From contig NZ_PCPP01000001.1 in NCBI RefSeq assembly GCF_002979755.1, positions 1,148,665 to 1,212,664 of the forward strand: 64,000 nucleotides of DNA, given 5' to 3'. Made by a program: the position numbers and the translations under genes. Positions 45,255 through 53,453 of the stretch are shown piece by piece; within the stretch, counting starts at the first letter, position 1, and each line of letters opens with the position of its first letter. This stretch comes from Chryseobacterium culicis (GTDB lineage: Bacteria; Bacteroidota; Bacteroidia; Flavobacteriales; Weeksellaceae). Under the pieces are notes generated by a model. It ran no database searches and was not told the DNA's origin. It saw nothing but the letters and a program-made list of their open reading frames with translations.

Positions 45255-46421
45255 TTATCCTGCAACAACTTCCTCTGCATATACAGCACCTTCATAACAG
45301 GCATTGTAAATTGCTTTCAGTTCCTCTAAAACAGGCACTCTTGGGTTGAAACCTGTACAAGGATCTGCCAAAGCGTTGGCTGCAATATAGTCAAGGTTTT
45401 TATCCCAATCTTCTTTTGAAATTCCGAAATCTTTGATCGCTGAAGGATTGTTAACTTCAGAACGTAGTGTCTCAATAGCCTGAGCCAGTTCTTCCGTAGT
45501 TTCTTTCCCGATAACCTTTGCAAGTTCAGGATAACGTTCTGTAGCCAGCGCATTATAACGGATCACATTCGGAAGGAAAATAGCATTGGAAGCTCCGTGA
45601 GGAATTCCGTACAGCGCTCCTACCTGATGAGAAAGAGAGTGAACAATACCCAGCCATGCATTGTTGAAGGCTAAACCAGCCATAAATGATGCGTCATGCA
45701 TATTCTGACGAGCCTGGATGTTATTCGGATTGTCTACGGCTTCTTTAAGATTATCAAAAACAATTTCTAACCCGCCTTTAGATAAAGCATCTGCAATATT
45801 ATTATCAATATTTGAAACATAAGCCTCCACACAATGCGTCAATGCATCAAGACCTGTATTGGATGTTACATGTGCCGGCATTGAAGCGCAGATTTCCCCA
45901 TCAATAATAGCAATATCCGGTGTCAATTCGTAAGAAACAACAGGATATTTTACGCCTTTCTCTCTATCTGTAATCACCGCAAGCCCCGTAGTTTCCGTTC
46001 CTGTACCACTGGTAGAAGGAATGGCAATAAACTTAGCTTTATTTCTCAAAACAGGAACTGTAAAAGGTTTGATTAAAGCATCAAATTCTACCTCAGGATA
46101 TTCGTAAAATACCCACATAATTTTTGCAGCATCAATGGCAGAGCATCCTCCTAAACCGATAATCCAGTCAGGTTGGAAAGTATTCATAACCTCTGCACCT
46201 TTCAGACACGTTGCTGAAGAAGGATCCTCCTCTACTCCTTCAAAAATCTGTGTTTCGATTCCTGCCTCATGAAGGTAAGCCACTGCTTTATCAAGGGTTC
46301 CGCTTTTTCTCATGGAACTTCCTCCTGTTACAATAACTGCTTTTTTTCCTTTGATATTTTTTAATTCATCAAGACTTCCCGCACCATGGAAGACTTCACC
46401 TGCAATAAATAGTTTGCTCAT
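45255..46421 (-). CDS. iron-containing alcohol dehydrogenase
   Basis: The product is 388 residues from ATG 46421, the usual length; an earlier in-frame Met at 46481 lies upstream of a promoter box and is rejected. Family III ADH motifs are visible: GGSSMRKSGTLDK, GLGGCSAIDAAK (NAD-binding GGGS-like loop) and NTGLDALTHCVEAYVS plus LSHQVGALYGIPHG with the metal-ligand His residues. It interconverts alcohols and aldehydes with NAD(P). The gene follows an AraC regulator on the same strand and has its own promoter, so it is the likely target of that regulator. Confidence 0.92.
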   Translation of the reverse strand: MSKLFIAGEVFHGAGSLDELKNIKGKKAVIVTGGSSMRKSGTLDKAVAYLHEAGIETQIFEGVEEDPSSATCLKGAEVMNTFQPDWIIGLGGCSAIDAAKIMWVFYEYPEVEFDALIKPFTVPVLRNKAKFIAIPSTSGTGTETTGLAVITDREKGVKYPVVSYELTPDIAIIDGEICASMPAHVTSNTGLDALTHCVEAYVSNIDNNIADALSKGGLEIVFDNLKEAVDNPNNIQARQNMHDASFMAGLAFNNAWLGIVHSLSHQVGALYGIPHGASNAIFLPNVIRYNALATERYPELAKVIGKETTEELAQAIETLRSEVNNPSAIKDFGISKEDWDKNLDYIAANALADPCTGFNPRVPVLEELKAIYNACYEGAVYAEEVVAG

Positions 46422-46444
46422 TTTCTTATCTGATTTTAATGATA

Positions 46445-46452
46445 CAAAATTA
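46445..46452 (-). promoter_or_regulatory. TAATTTTG -7 box for the alcohol dehydrogenase gene
   Basis: On the minus strand TAATTTTG matches TAnnTTTG, 24 bases before the ATG at 46421. This supports the shorter start. Confidence 0.55.
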
Positions 46453-46487
46453 GACAAGCCTTCATAAGCCCTGTTATACAAACGGGA

Positions 46488-47363
46488 CTACGCGTTATAC
46501 ATTTGCGCCAGTTCCTGCTGAAGTTCGGTGGGAGTTTCTTTGAGCTTTGCTTTTACAAATTTATTGAGAGCTGAAGGGGAATTAAAACCCAGATCAAAAG
46601 CAATTTCTTTATGGGAAAGGTCTGAAAACATCAGCTGCCGTTTAATTTCCGTTAAAATACGGTTATGTATAGCCTGAATAGCAGTCTCTCCACAATGTTT
46701 TTTGGTAATAGAGTTTAGCTTTTTGGAAGTAATGGCCAGTTCTTCTGCATAATACTGAACCGTTCTGTGTTGTTTATAATGTTCATTCAACAGCTTTTTA
46801 AACCTTACGTACATAGGCTGGTCTGCTGTTTTTTCATGTAGAACCGGATGCAGTCCGTGAATCGATTCAATGAGTCCAAGAAGGACAATTTTAATGTAAA
46901 ATCTGGCCTGTTCTTTCTTTATAAGGGTTGGCTGTTCGTAAATTTCTTTGATGATTGAAGTGTTGCGTAAGCTTTGTTCAAAGTCTTCCCCTGAAAGTAT
47001 CGTACAGTTAAGCTGTGTAGAAAGATTAACATTATAGGTACTCAATTCATTTTTCAGAATATCAGAACAAAAGAGTATTTCCTCAAACAGGATAATCTTC
47101 CCCATCAGATCTTCATTTGAATCTCCTACAAAATGCACCTGTTCCGGAAATATCACAGAGATTTTTCCCGCTTTTATCCAATGAATTTTATCTTCAATAT
47201 ACACCTGAAGTTTACCCTGTTCTACAATAAAAATACAGAAATGATCTTTTTTGTGAGGCTTTGCATATTGATCCAAGTGATCTTTAGTCAAATCAAAAAC
47301 CCTGAAAGACAAATTTTTATCTTCCTGCTTCTGAATATTTTTTTTAATCTCCAGTTTCTTCAT
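46488..47363 (-). CDS. AraC family transcriptional regulator
   Basis: The 291-residue protein has a cupin-type N-terminal sensing domain (FCIFIVEQGKLQVYIEDKIH, PEQVHFVGD) and a C-terminal AraC domain (about 195-288) with VQYYAEELAITSKKLNSITK and LSHKEIAFDLGFNSPSALN. It lies 66 bases upstream of the iron alcohol dehydrogenase gene on the same strand and is the likely regulator of aldehyde or alcohol response. A terminator separates it from the DoxX gene upstream. Confidence 0.88.
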   Translation of the reverse strand: MKKLEIKKNIQKQEDKNLSFRVFDLTKDHLDQYAKPHKKDHFCIFIVEQGKLQVYIEDKIHWIKAGKISVIFPEQVHFVGDSNEDLMGKIILFEEILFCSDILKNELSTYNVNLSTQLNCTILSGEDFEQSLRNTSIIKEIYEQPTLIKKEQARFYIKIVLLGLIESIHGLHPVLHEKTADQPMYVRFKKLLNEHYKQHRTVQYYAEELAITSKKLNSITKKHCGETAIQAIHNRILTEIKRQLMFSDLSHKEIAFDLGFNSPSALNKFVKAKLKETPTELQQELAQMYNA

Positions 47364-47424
47364 AGTTCCTTTTACCGCAGCAAAGTTAGGATTAAAAAAA
47401 GTTATACGTCTATCTGTCTTAAAT

Positions 47425-47450
47425 AAAAAGCCCCTAAATAGGAGCTTTTT
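47425..47450 (-). terminator. terminator of the SDR-DUF1097-SDR-SnoaL-DoxX group
   Basis: AAAAAGC / GCTTTTT outer stem and CCT / AGG inner stem with one C-A mismatch; TTTTTATTTAAG follows on the minus strand. Confidence 0.7.
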
Positions 47451-47522
47451 GTAAATTTAGAGTTAAACTGTTTTCTTATATTAATCCAGCTTATCAGCTA
47501 ATAATTTGCATGGACAAATTAA

Positions 47523-47930
47523 TCATTCTGCTTTCTTCCTGAATTCATCCAGGCTGTATATCCCAGGACCGGTAAAAAACAGGAGTAAAGAGCTGCTAAA
47601 AAATAAGAGGGCAATTTCTCCTCTGAAGGTGGTTATATCTCCATGCTGAACCAAGATAAACGCAACCAAAGTATTGAATGCAATTACAAAAGAAGCTATT
47701 TTCGTTTTGAAACCTAATAATAAAAGTAACGCACAAAAAACATCGGAAAAAGCAGCAAACAAAAGCCCAGGCAATTTTCCTATATGCAAAGGGTCAGCAA
47801 TTTTCGAGAGCATTTCAGAGAAGTGAAACAGTTTTTCATGCCCATGATTTATATAAAGAATCATACTGATCATCATCCTGAAGAAGAATAAGCCCTTGTC
47901 TCTGTTAAAAAAAATCGTGATTTTTTTCAT
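47523..47930 (-). CDS. DoxX family membrane protein
   Basis: The 135-residue protein has four hydrophobic helices (about 15-31, 55-75, 80-97 and 103-122), typical of DoxX. NHGHEKLFHFSEM after the first helix and FCALLLLLGFKTKIASFVIA are characteristic. DoxX proteins are inner-membrane proteins tied to redox stress and are often encoded near oxidoreductases. Here it is the last gene of a same-strand group with two short-chain dehydrogenases. Exact function unknown. Confidence 0.83.
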   Translation of the reverse strand: MKKITIFFNRDKGLFFFRMMISMILYINHGHEKLFHFSEMLSKIADPLHIGKLPGLLFAAFSDVFCALLLLLGFKTKIASFVIAFNTLVAFILVQHGDITTFRGEIALLFFSSSLLLFFTGPGIYSLDEFRKKAE

Positions 47931-47993
47931 AGTTCATTCCATACAAACAGAAACTCCCAAACAAAGTATTGAGAGAGAGTTTCTCATGAGTTT

Positions 47994-48419
47994 TTAATTA
48001 TCTGCCTGCCCTATTTCAAGCTTGTTTATTTTCCCTTCTTTATTAAAATGGAATTTAAAATAGGCTTTAAAATCTCCGTATTTATCACTGTGGAATGCTC
48101 CATACACTGAATTTCCGTTATCCTCCACTTTGTCAATGCTTACGAAATTTTCAATAAGAATGGCATGGGTTGAAAATTCTTTCAGATCTCTTGGATTACC
48201 ATCATCAAGCAACACTGCATCTTTAGCAAAAAGAGACATCCATTTTTCTATATCACTTGCCTGGAAGGCTTCAATAGCCTGTTTTACTTTTATATTTTTA
48301 ATTTTCGAAGTATCCATACTCTTTATTTTTTTGTGTTGATGGTTTTGATACCGCTGTCCACAAGCATTCAGACTGCAAGCCATCATCAATACCATACTTA
48401 ATAATTTAAAAATATTCAT
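47994..48419 (-). CDS. SnoaL/NTF2-like lipoprotein
   Basis: The 141-residue product has a lipoprotein-type signal (MNIFKLLSMVLMMACSLNAC) with a lipobox LNAC at Cys20, so it is likely anchored in a membrane. Residues about 45-138 fit an NTF2-like (SnoaL) cone: VKQAIEAFQASDIEKWMSLF, KDAVLLDDGNPRDL and FKFHFNKEGKINKLEIG. Such folds bind small hydrophobic molecules or act as isomerases. It is 9 bases after the SDR gene and 63 before DoxX, in the same group. Confidence 0.75.
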   Translation of the reverse strand: MNIFKLLSMVLMMACSLNACGQRYQNHQHKKIKSMDTSKIKNIKVKQAIEAFQASDIEKWMSLFAKDAVLLDDGNPRDLKEFSTHAILIENFVSIDKVEDNGNSVYGAFHSDKYGDFKAYFKFHFNKEGKINKLEIGQADN

Positions 48420-48428
48420 AGTAGTATT

Positions 48429-49181
48429 TTACTGATTAGCTCCGCCATTGACTAATAAATGCTGCCCGTTCACAAATGAAGAAAGATCACTGGCAAAGAA
48501 TTCTGCAATATTGGCTACATCTTCTACTTCCGCCAGTCTTCCCATCGGACAGCTGTCAATCAGGGATTTTCTCAATTCAGGATAGCTTCCTTCTTCCGCA
48601 AAAATTCCCGAATGATCTACCGCAAAAGGAATAATTGTATTCACCGTTACTCCACGATGGCCAATTTCTTTGGACAATACATCTACCAAATATCTTGGTG
48701 TTGTTTTACTTCCGCCATACACAGCCATCCCGGGAACAGGAAAAGCTGTGGTACTTGAGGCAACATAAATGATACGTCCATGGTCTTCCACGTTCAAAGC
48801 TGCCTGCTGCATGGTAAAATAAGCCCCTTTGGTATTGATGGAAAAAAGTCTGTCAAACTGTTCTTCCGTGAACTGCGTTACAGGAGTTTCCACCATTTCA
48901 ATTCCGGCATTGGCAACAACAATATCTATTTTCCCGAATGCTTTTTTAGCTTCCTCAAAAAGGTATTTTATTTCAGACACTTTGCTCACATCTGCCTGAA
49001 CGGAAATAACCTTTCTTCCCATAGCCTTGATATTGCTTTCTACCTCATCTGTGGAAGCTTTGTCACGGGAATAATTTAATATGATATCTGCACCCAGCGC
49101 AGCATAACGTTCTGCAATAGCTTTTCCCAAACCTCTTCCTGAGCCGGTAATAACAGCTACTTTATTTTGTAATGAATTCAT
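48429..49181 (-). CDS. short-chain dehydrogenase/reductase
   Basis: From ATG 49181 the product is 250 residues, the normal SDR size; an earlier in-frame Met would add 24 odd residues and run back into the spacer. The cofactor loop is VITGSGRGLGKAIAERYAAL, NAGIE follows near residue 87, and the catalytic region is VASSTTAF then YGGSKT (Ser-Tyr-Lys). The tail SSFVNGQHLLVNGGANQ is typical of the classical C1 subfamily. It acts on an unknown carbonyl or alcohol. A second SDR lies in the same group at 49730, and the two are similar throughout. Confidence 0.92.
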   Translation of the reverse strand: MNSLQNKVAVITGSGRGLGKAIAERYAALGADIILNYSRDKASTDEVESNIKAMGRKVISVQADVSKVSEIKYLFEEAKKAFGKIDIVVANAGIEMVETPVTQFTEEQFDRLFSINTKGAYFTMQQAALNVEDHGRIIYVASSTTAFPVPGMAVYGGSKTTPRYLVDVLSKEIGHRGVTVNTIIPFAVDHSGIFAEEGSYPELRKSLIDSCPMGRLAEVEDVANIAEFFASDLSSFVNGQHLLVNGGANQ

Positions 49182-49218
49182 TTTTTTAAATTTTAATAAT
49201 GATTGTGTGTAATAGTTG

Positions 49219-49704
49219 TTATTGAACAGTTGATTTTGATGTCTGTCTTTCATGAATCATATCAACTACCTTATTGTTCAGCCAGGCAAATAGAAATCCT
49301 GCTAAAATGGGTATTAATAAGTTGAGTACAGGCAATGGTTCCAGTGGAGGATGAGCTCCAAACAGGATGATTAAACCCAGAAACCAGGCAGGAATATTGT
49401 TCAGCTTTTTTGTTCCTGCAAAGTAGGCTAATGATCCTATGTACAGGAAAACTGCCACGGGAAAACCTAACCCTCCGATCAACTGCTGCAATCCGCCAGC
49501 AGAAACCTGTATCAGAATCGCCATCATCATTCCCAGTACAATCTGTAAAAGTGCCCAAAGTGAGGTTTCGATCTTTTTACCGAAAATATAGAAACTGACC
49601 CAGGCTACAAACATCACCCATGTAGGCCACTGCAAAGAAAAAGAAACAGTGACAGCAACCGCTCCGAAAAATCCGAAAGCAATAGCAATTGGTAAAGTCT
49701 TCAT
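49219..49704 (-). CDS. DUF1097 family membrane protein
   Basis: Starting at the ATG of MKTLPIAIAFGFFG (49704), the 161-residue product has five or six hydrophobic helices and matches the DUF1097 pattern (TWVMFVAWVSFYIFGKK, SLWALLQIVLGMMMAILIQ). An upstream frame that reaches 49848 overlaps the preceding SDR gene and is not used. The family is of unknown function; members are inner-membrane proteins. It lies between the two SDR genes and is likely co-transcribed with them. Confidence 0.8.
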   Translation of the reverse strand: MKTLPIAIAFGFFGAVAVTVSFSLQWPTWVMFVAWVSFYIFGKKIETSLWALLQIVLGMMMAILIQVSAGGLQQLIGGLGFPVAVFLYIGSLAYFAGTKKLNNIPAWFLGLIILFGAHPPLEPLPVLNLLIPILAGFLFAWLNNKVVDMIHERQTSKSTVQ

Positions 49705-49729
49705 AATGTAATAGTATTGGTGTATGATA

Positions 49730-50470
49730 TTAAGCCATAGCCCCATTGGCTCCAATCGTTTGTCCGCTGATCCATTTGGCATCATCACCAGCCAGAAAGA
49801 CAACAATTTTGGCGATATCAGCAGGTTCTCCCAAACGGTTAAAGGCATTTAAAGAAGCCAGTCTGTCTATTACTTCCTGAGGTTTTCCTTCTGTAAACAA
49901 TGCGGTGTTAGTAGGTCCCGGAAGTATTGCATTCACATTGATTCCTCTGCTTCCCAATTCTTTAGCGAAAACACGGGTTAATTGTTCCACAGCTCCTTTA
50001 GTCGCTACATAGGTTCCATACGTTGGCATCATCACTCTGGTAGTTGTTGAAGAGAAATTGATAATACTTCCGTTATCAGCAAGTTTAGTGGCAGCTTCTC
50101 TCAGAGTATTGAACGTTCCTCTTACATTGATGTCAAACTGACGGGAAAAGTCTTCATCAGTAGTGTCTTTGATCAGTTTGGTAATCATAATTCCGGCATT
50201 ATTTACCAATACATCAATCTTACCATAATGACTGATTGCCTGATCGAATAACTGTTTTACAGCCTCAGCATTGCTCACATCTGCCTGTATGGCAATCGCA
50301 TTCCCTCCATTATCCTGTATGGATGCAACTACTTTTTCAGCAGCATCTTTTCCGCCAGCGTAGTTAACAATAATTTTTGCTCCGGCTGAAGCTAATTGTT
50401 GTGCTATTTCAGCCCCGATACCTCTTGACGCTCCGGTCACAAGGATTACTTTGTTGTTTAATGTACTCAT
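49730..50470 (-). CDS. short-chain dehydrogenase/reductase
   Basis: The 246-residue classical SDR begins with KVILVTGASRGIGAEIAQQL and contains NNAGIM (about 89-94), INFSSTTTRV (catalytic Ser), YGTYVATKGAVEQL (Tyr and Lys) and the ending WISGQTIGANGAMA. It probably uses NADP(H), given the Arg after the first Gly motif (inference). It is the first gene of the SDR-DUF1097-SDR-SnoaL-DoxX group and lies 96 bases after an AraC regulator gene on the same strand, its likely controller. Confidence 0.93.
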   Translation of the reverse strand: MSTLNNKVILVTGASRGIGAEIAQQLASAGAKIIVNYAGGKDAAEKVVASIQDNGGNAIAIQADVSNAEAVKQLFDQAISHYGKIDVLVNNAGIMITKLIKDTTDEDFSRQFDINVRGTFNTLREAATKLADNGSIINFSSTTTRVMMPTYGTYVATKGAVEQLTRVFAKELGSRGINVNAILPGPTNTALFTEGKPQEVIDRLASLNAFNRLGEPADIAKIVVFLAGDDAKWISGQTIGANGAMA

Positions 50471-50566
50471 ATTACTTTGTTTTTATCAATGTTAATTTGA
50501 TAGGACAAAGTTGGCACTTTACACCTCCGGAGAACGTACAAGAATTATAGCAGATGTTGCAAATTT

Positions 50567-51499
50567 CTAAGATTCTTTTCTGAAGTATTGTTTTCTGTAC
50601 TCCACAGGGCTGATAGAAGTATGTTTTTTGAAATAATTGCTGAAATGAGAGGTTTCCAGAAAGCCCAGACGGGCAGCGATTTCTTTGATACTGAGTCCTT
50701 CATCCTGCAGCATTACTTTTGCTTCGGTAGTCGCTTTATCCGCAATCCATGAACTGATTGTTTTTCCGGTTTTACTACTGATCACACTTGACAGATAGTT
50801 AACATGGAGTGACTGCAGATCTGCGTAATCCTGAACTCTGAACTGGGTATTGGTTTTTCCGTTAATCAGATCTCTGAAATGCCGTTCAATATTCTGTTTA
50901 AAGTTTTTTACAATCTGAGAGCCTCGGTTTCCTTCATAAATAGGATTATATTCCTGGAAGAAATATTCTTTAATTTTCAACAGTAACGCAATCACAAGAG
51001 CTCCGATAATTTTATTCTTATACAGGGAACTTCCTCTATATTCCTTATGAATCAACGTGTATAGTTCTTCTATCTGACTAAACTGACCGGAAGTTAAAAC
51101 ACGCGGTGAAACCACTTCGGACAAAAGAAACGAGAAGTCATTATAGACATCATCATGTACATATTCTTTCAAAAATCCTTCTCCAAAGGTTATCAGGCAG
51201 GTATGTTCCAGTTTTTCCCATTCGAAAATGCGGTAATTGCCGGGATTGGTGAAATAAACGGTGTCTGAAGTCACTTCAAATCTCTGATCATCAATGGTAT
51301 AATATCCGAATGCACTTTTAATAAACAAGAAGCTGAAATAATTAGGACGAAAAGGTTCTGAACGAAAAGGTAAATCATGGAAAGTTTCTTCCAGGTAATG
51401 AATGGTAAAGCCGGATTCTTCTTCCAGATAATCTACAGGAAGTCCCAGCTGCTGATAGAGCTCGCGCAAAGTGCGTACATTCAGATTACCGTTTGCCAT
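50567..51499 (-). CDS. AraC family transcriptional regulator
   Basis: The 310-residue protein has an N-terminal cupin half (YFTNPGNYRIFEWE, TCLITFGEGF) and a C-terminal AraC domain (about 205-305), with LSIKEIAARLGFLETSHFSN and a final ISPVEYRKQYF. It precedes the SDR group on the same strand and is divergent from the TetR gene at 51692. It probably activates the SDR group. The effector is unknown. Confidence 0.9.
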   Translation of the reverse strand: MANGNLNVRTLRELYQQLGLPVDYLEEESGFTIHYLEETFHDLPFRSEPFRPNYFSFLFIKSAFGYYTIDDQRFEVTSDTVYFTNPGNYRIFEWEKLEHTCLITFGEGFLKEYVHDDVYNDFSFLLSEVVSPRVLTSGQFSQIEELYTLIHKEYRGSSLYKNKIIGALVIALLLKIKEYFFQEYNPIYEGNRGSQIVKNFKQNIERHFRDLINGKTNTQFRVQDYADLQSLHVNYLSSVISSKTGKTISSWIADKATTEAKVMLQDEGLSIKEIAARLGFLETSHFSNYFKKHTSISPVEYRKQYFRKES

Positions 51500-51640
51500 T
51501 GCTTTAATTTTCGGGTAAATTTAGAAATTTAATTAAAGTATAGCCATTGTAAACCCTAAAAATTATTTTCCAACATTTTCCTTCTATCAGGGGATTGAAA
51601 CAGATATTTCATCATTTTTCAAAAAAACATCAAAAAAAGT

Positions 51641-51671
51641 TTGTTTTTATGACCAATCGGTCATATATTTG
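51641..51671 (+). promoter_or_regulatory. promoter of the TetR gene with embedded operator
   Basis: TTG (51641-51643), a 20-base spacer and TATATTTG (51664-51671) form a complete Bacteroidota promoter. The near-palindrome ATGACCAATCGGTCAT (51649-51664) lies inside the spacer, so a bound repressor would block it. Confidence 0.75.
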
Positions 51672-51691
51672 CATCATTATTTAGTCTTATC

Positions 51692-52279
51692 ATGGCAAAA
51701 GGGGAAGAAACCAGACAGTTCATTATAGAAAAAGCAGCACCTATTTTTAATACAAAAGGAATTGCAGCTACTTCTATGAGTGATATTATGGAGGCAACCA
51801 AATTGTCTAAAGGCAGTATGTACGTCCATTTTGAGAATAAAGAGGTTCTGGCCTGTGCCGCTGTGGAACATAATATGAAAATGCTAAGCGACAGACTTCA
51901 AAGAGCTTTAACCCAACATAAAACTTCTAAAGAACAGTTATTCGCTTATATTGATTTTTTTAGTGATCCTAATCATCCTCCGGTGGTAGGAGGCTGTCCT
52001 TTATTAAATTTCGGAACGGAAGCTGATGATACCAATCCCATTGTAAAAGAAAAGGTAAACCGTTCTATTAAGCAGGGTCAGGATTTACTTTCCGGTATTA
52101 TTGAGAGAGGAATTGCCCATAAAGAATTCAGAGCAGACTGGAATCCGGCAGAATTTGCAACGGTTTTATTTGCCATGCTGGAAGGTGGGCACCTGATGTC
52201 ACGAATGTCCGGTAATAATGATAAAATGGAAGTTATTGGCAACAGTCTTAAAAAAATGATAGAGGAAAATGGACTATAA
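51692..52279 (+). CDS. TetR family transcriptional regulator
   Basis: The 195-residue protein has a TetR helix-turn-helix (about 8-55) with FNTKGIAATSMSDIMEATKL and SKGSMYVHFENKE. The C-terminal part has GGCPLLNFGTEADDTNP, typical of the TetR_C group of YcdC/AcuR-like regulators that respond to reactive small molecules. A palindrome in its own promoter and a perfect copy before the downstream SDR gene suggest that it represses both itself and that gene. Confidence 0.92.
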   Translation: MAKGEETRQFIIEKAAPIFNTKGIAATSMSDIMEATKLSKGSMYVHFENKEVLACAAVEHNMKMLSDRLQRALTQHKTSKEQLFAYIDFFSDPNHPPVVGGCPLLNFGTEADDTNPIVKEKVNRSIKQGQDLLSGIIERGIAHKEFRADWNPAEFATVLFAMLEGGHLMSRMSGNNDKMEVIGNSLKKMIEENGL

Positions 52280-52296
52280 TTTTTTTTGTCACAAAT

Positions 52297-52312
52297 ATGA
52301 CCGATCGGTCAT
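52297..52312 (+). promoter_or_regulatory. perfect 16-base TetR operator before the SDR gene
   Basis: ATGACCGATCGGTCAT is a perfect palindrome and differs by one base from the site in the tetR promoter at 51649-51664. It lies 61 bases before the SDR start. Confidence 0.8.
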
Positions 52313-52372
52313 TTAATATAAAACAACTTTTATAAAAAGTATAATCATAACAATCAATTAAAAAACAGAACA

Positions 52373-53179
52373 ATGTCAAAAACAGTTTTAATTACAGGTG
52401 CATCAAAAGGTTTCGGAAAAGCATGGGCAGAAGCTTTTTTAGCAAAAGGATACAAAGTAGCGGCAACAGCCAGAAATGTTGAAACCCTCCATGATTTAAA
52501 AGAAAAATATGGAGATTCTGTATTGCCTTTAACGTTAGATGTAGATAAAAGGGAAGAATCTTTAGCAGTGGTTCAGAAAGTTCATCAGCATTTTGGCAGC
52601 ATCGATATTCTGATCAATAATGCAGGATATGCATTAACGGGAGCAGTTGAAGAAACAAACGAACAGGAAGCCAGAGCACAGTTCGAAACGAATTTCTTTG
52701 GAACATTATGGCTTACACAGGCAGTACTTCCTATTATGAGAGATCAGAAAAGCGGTCATATCATTCAGGTTTCTTCTATTTTAGGATTGGCAACTTTACC
52801 TACTATGGGACTTTATAATGCTTCTAAGTTTGCCCTGGAAGGATTAAGCGAAACTTTAGCTACAGAAGTGAAAAGCTTCGGTATTCATGTAACTTTAGTA
52901 GAACCTAACGGCTATGCATCCAATATCTGGCATACAGGAATCAATACCCAAAGTAATCCGGCTTACGATGATGTGAAAAAGGCTTTCTCTGAATCTGAAA
53001 CCTCATTTGGAAATGTAGAAGCAACAGCTCCTGCCCTGATAAAGTTAGCAGAAACTGAAAATCCTCCATTGCGTTTATTGCTTGGGAAAGTAGCACTGCC
53101 ATTTGTAAAACACAATTATGAGCAAAGATTAAAAGTATGGGAAGAATGGAATGATTTATCTGTAGAAGCCCACGGGTAA
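52373..53179 (+). CDS. short-chain dehydrogenase/reductase, TetR-controlled
   Basis: The 268-residue enzyme starts with TVLITGASKGFGKAWAEAFL, has LINNAGYALTGAVEE and the catalytic part QVSSILGLATLPTMGLYNAS followed by KFALEGLSETLATEVKSFGI (Ser, Tyr and Lys in place). The long tail after residue 190 is typical of the SDR subgroup of oxidoreductases with extended substrate-binding ends. The 16-base palindrome upstream matches the one before tetR, so it is induced when that repressor is released. It is followed by a strong terminator and is transcribed alone. Confidence 0.92.
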   Translation: MSKTVLITGASKGFGKAWAEAFLAKGYKVAATARNVETLHDLKEKYGDSVLPLTLDVDKREESLAVVQKVHQHFGSIDILINNAGYALTGAVEETNEQEARAQFETNFFGTLWLTQAVLPIMRDQKSGHIIQVSSILGLATLPTMGLYNASKFALEGLSETLATEVKSFGIHVTLVEPNGYASNIWHTGINTQSNPAYDDVKKAFSESETSFGNVEATAPALIKLAETENPPLRLLLGKVALPFVKHNYEQRLKVWEEWNDLSVEAHG

Positions 53180-53200
53180 TTTCCCAAAAATGTACTCACA

Positions 53201-53237
53201 AAATAAGCTCCGTTTTTATCAAGAACGGAGCTTATTT
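53201..53237 (+). terminator. terminator of the SDR gene
   Basis: AAATAAGCTCCGTT (53201-53214) and AACGGAGCTTATTT (53224-53237) form a perfect 14-pair stem, followed by TTTTATTC. Confidence 0.92.
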
Positions 53238-53453
53238 TTTTATTCTTTTCCGAGATGAGCAACTGCACCCTTTTCCAGCCTTTCTTTTCATCTGTTTCAT
53301 ACTTATATCGTTTTCCTGTTCACCTCAGGGAATGTCTATTTCATTAATGAATATGACTACTTGAACAAATTACCCGTTTAACAGCTGTTTTTCAGCGCAT
53401 AATTTTGTCCCATCAAAAAGAAAAACAGATCTAAAATCTAATACAACAAAGCA

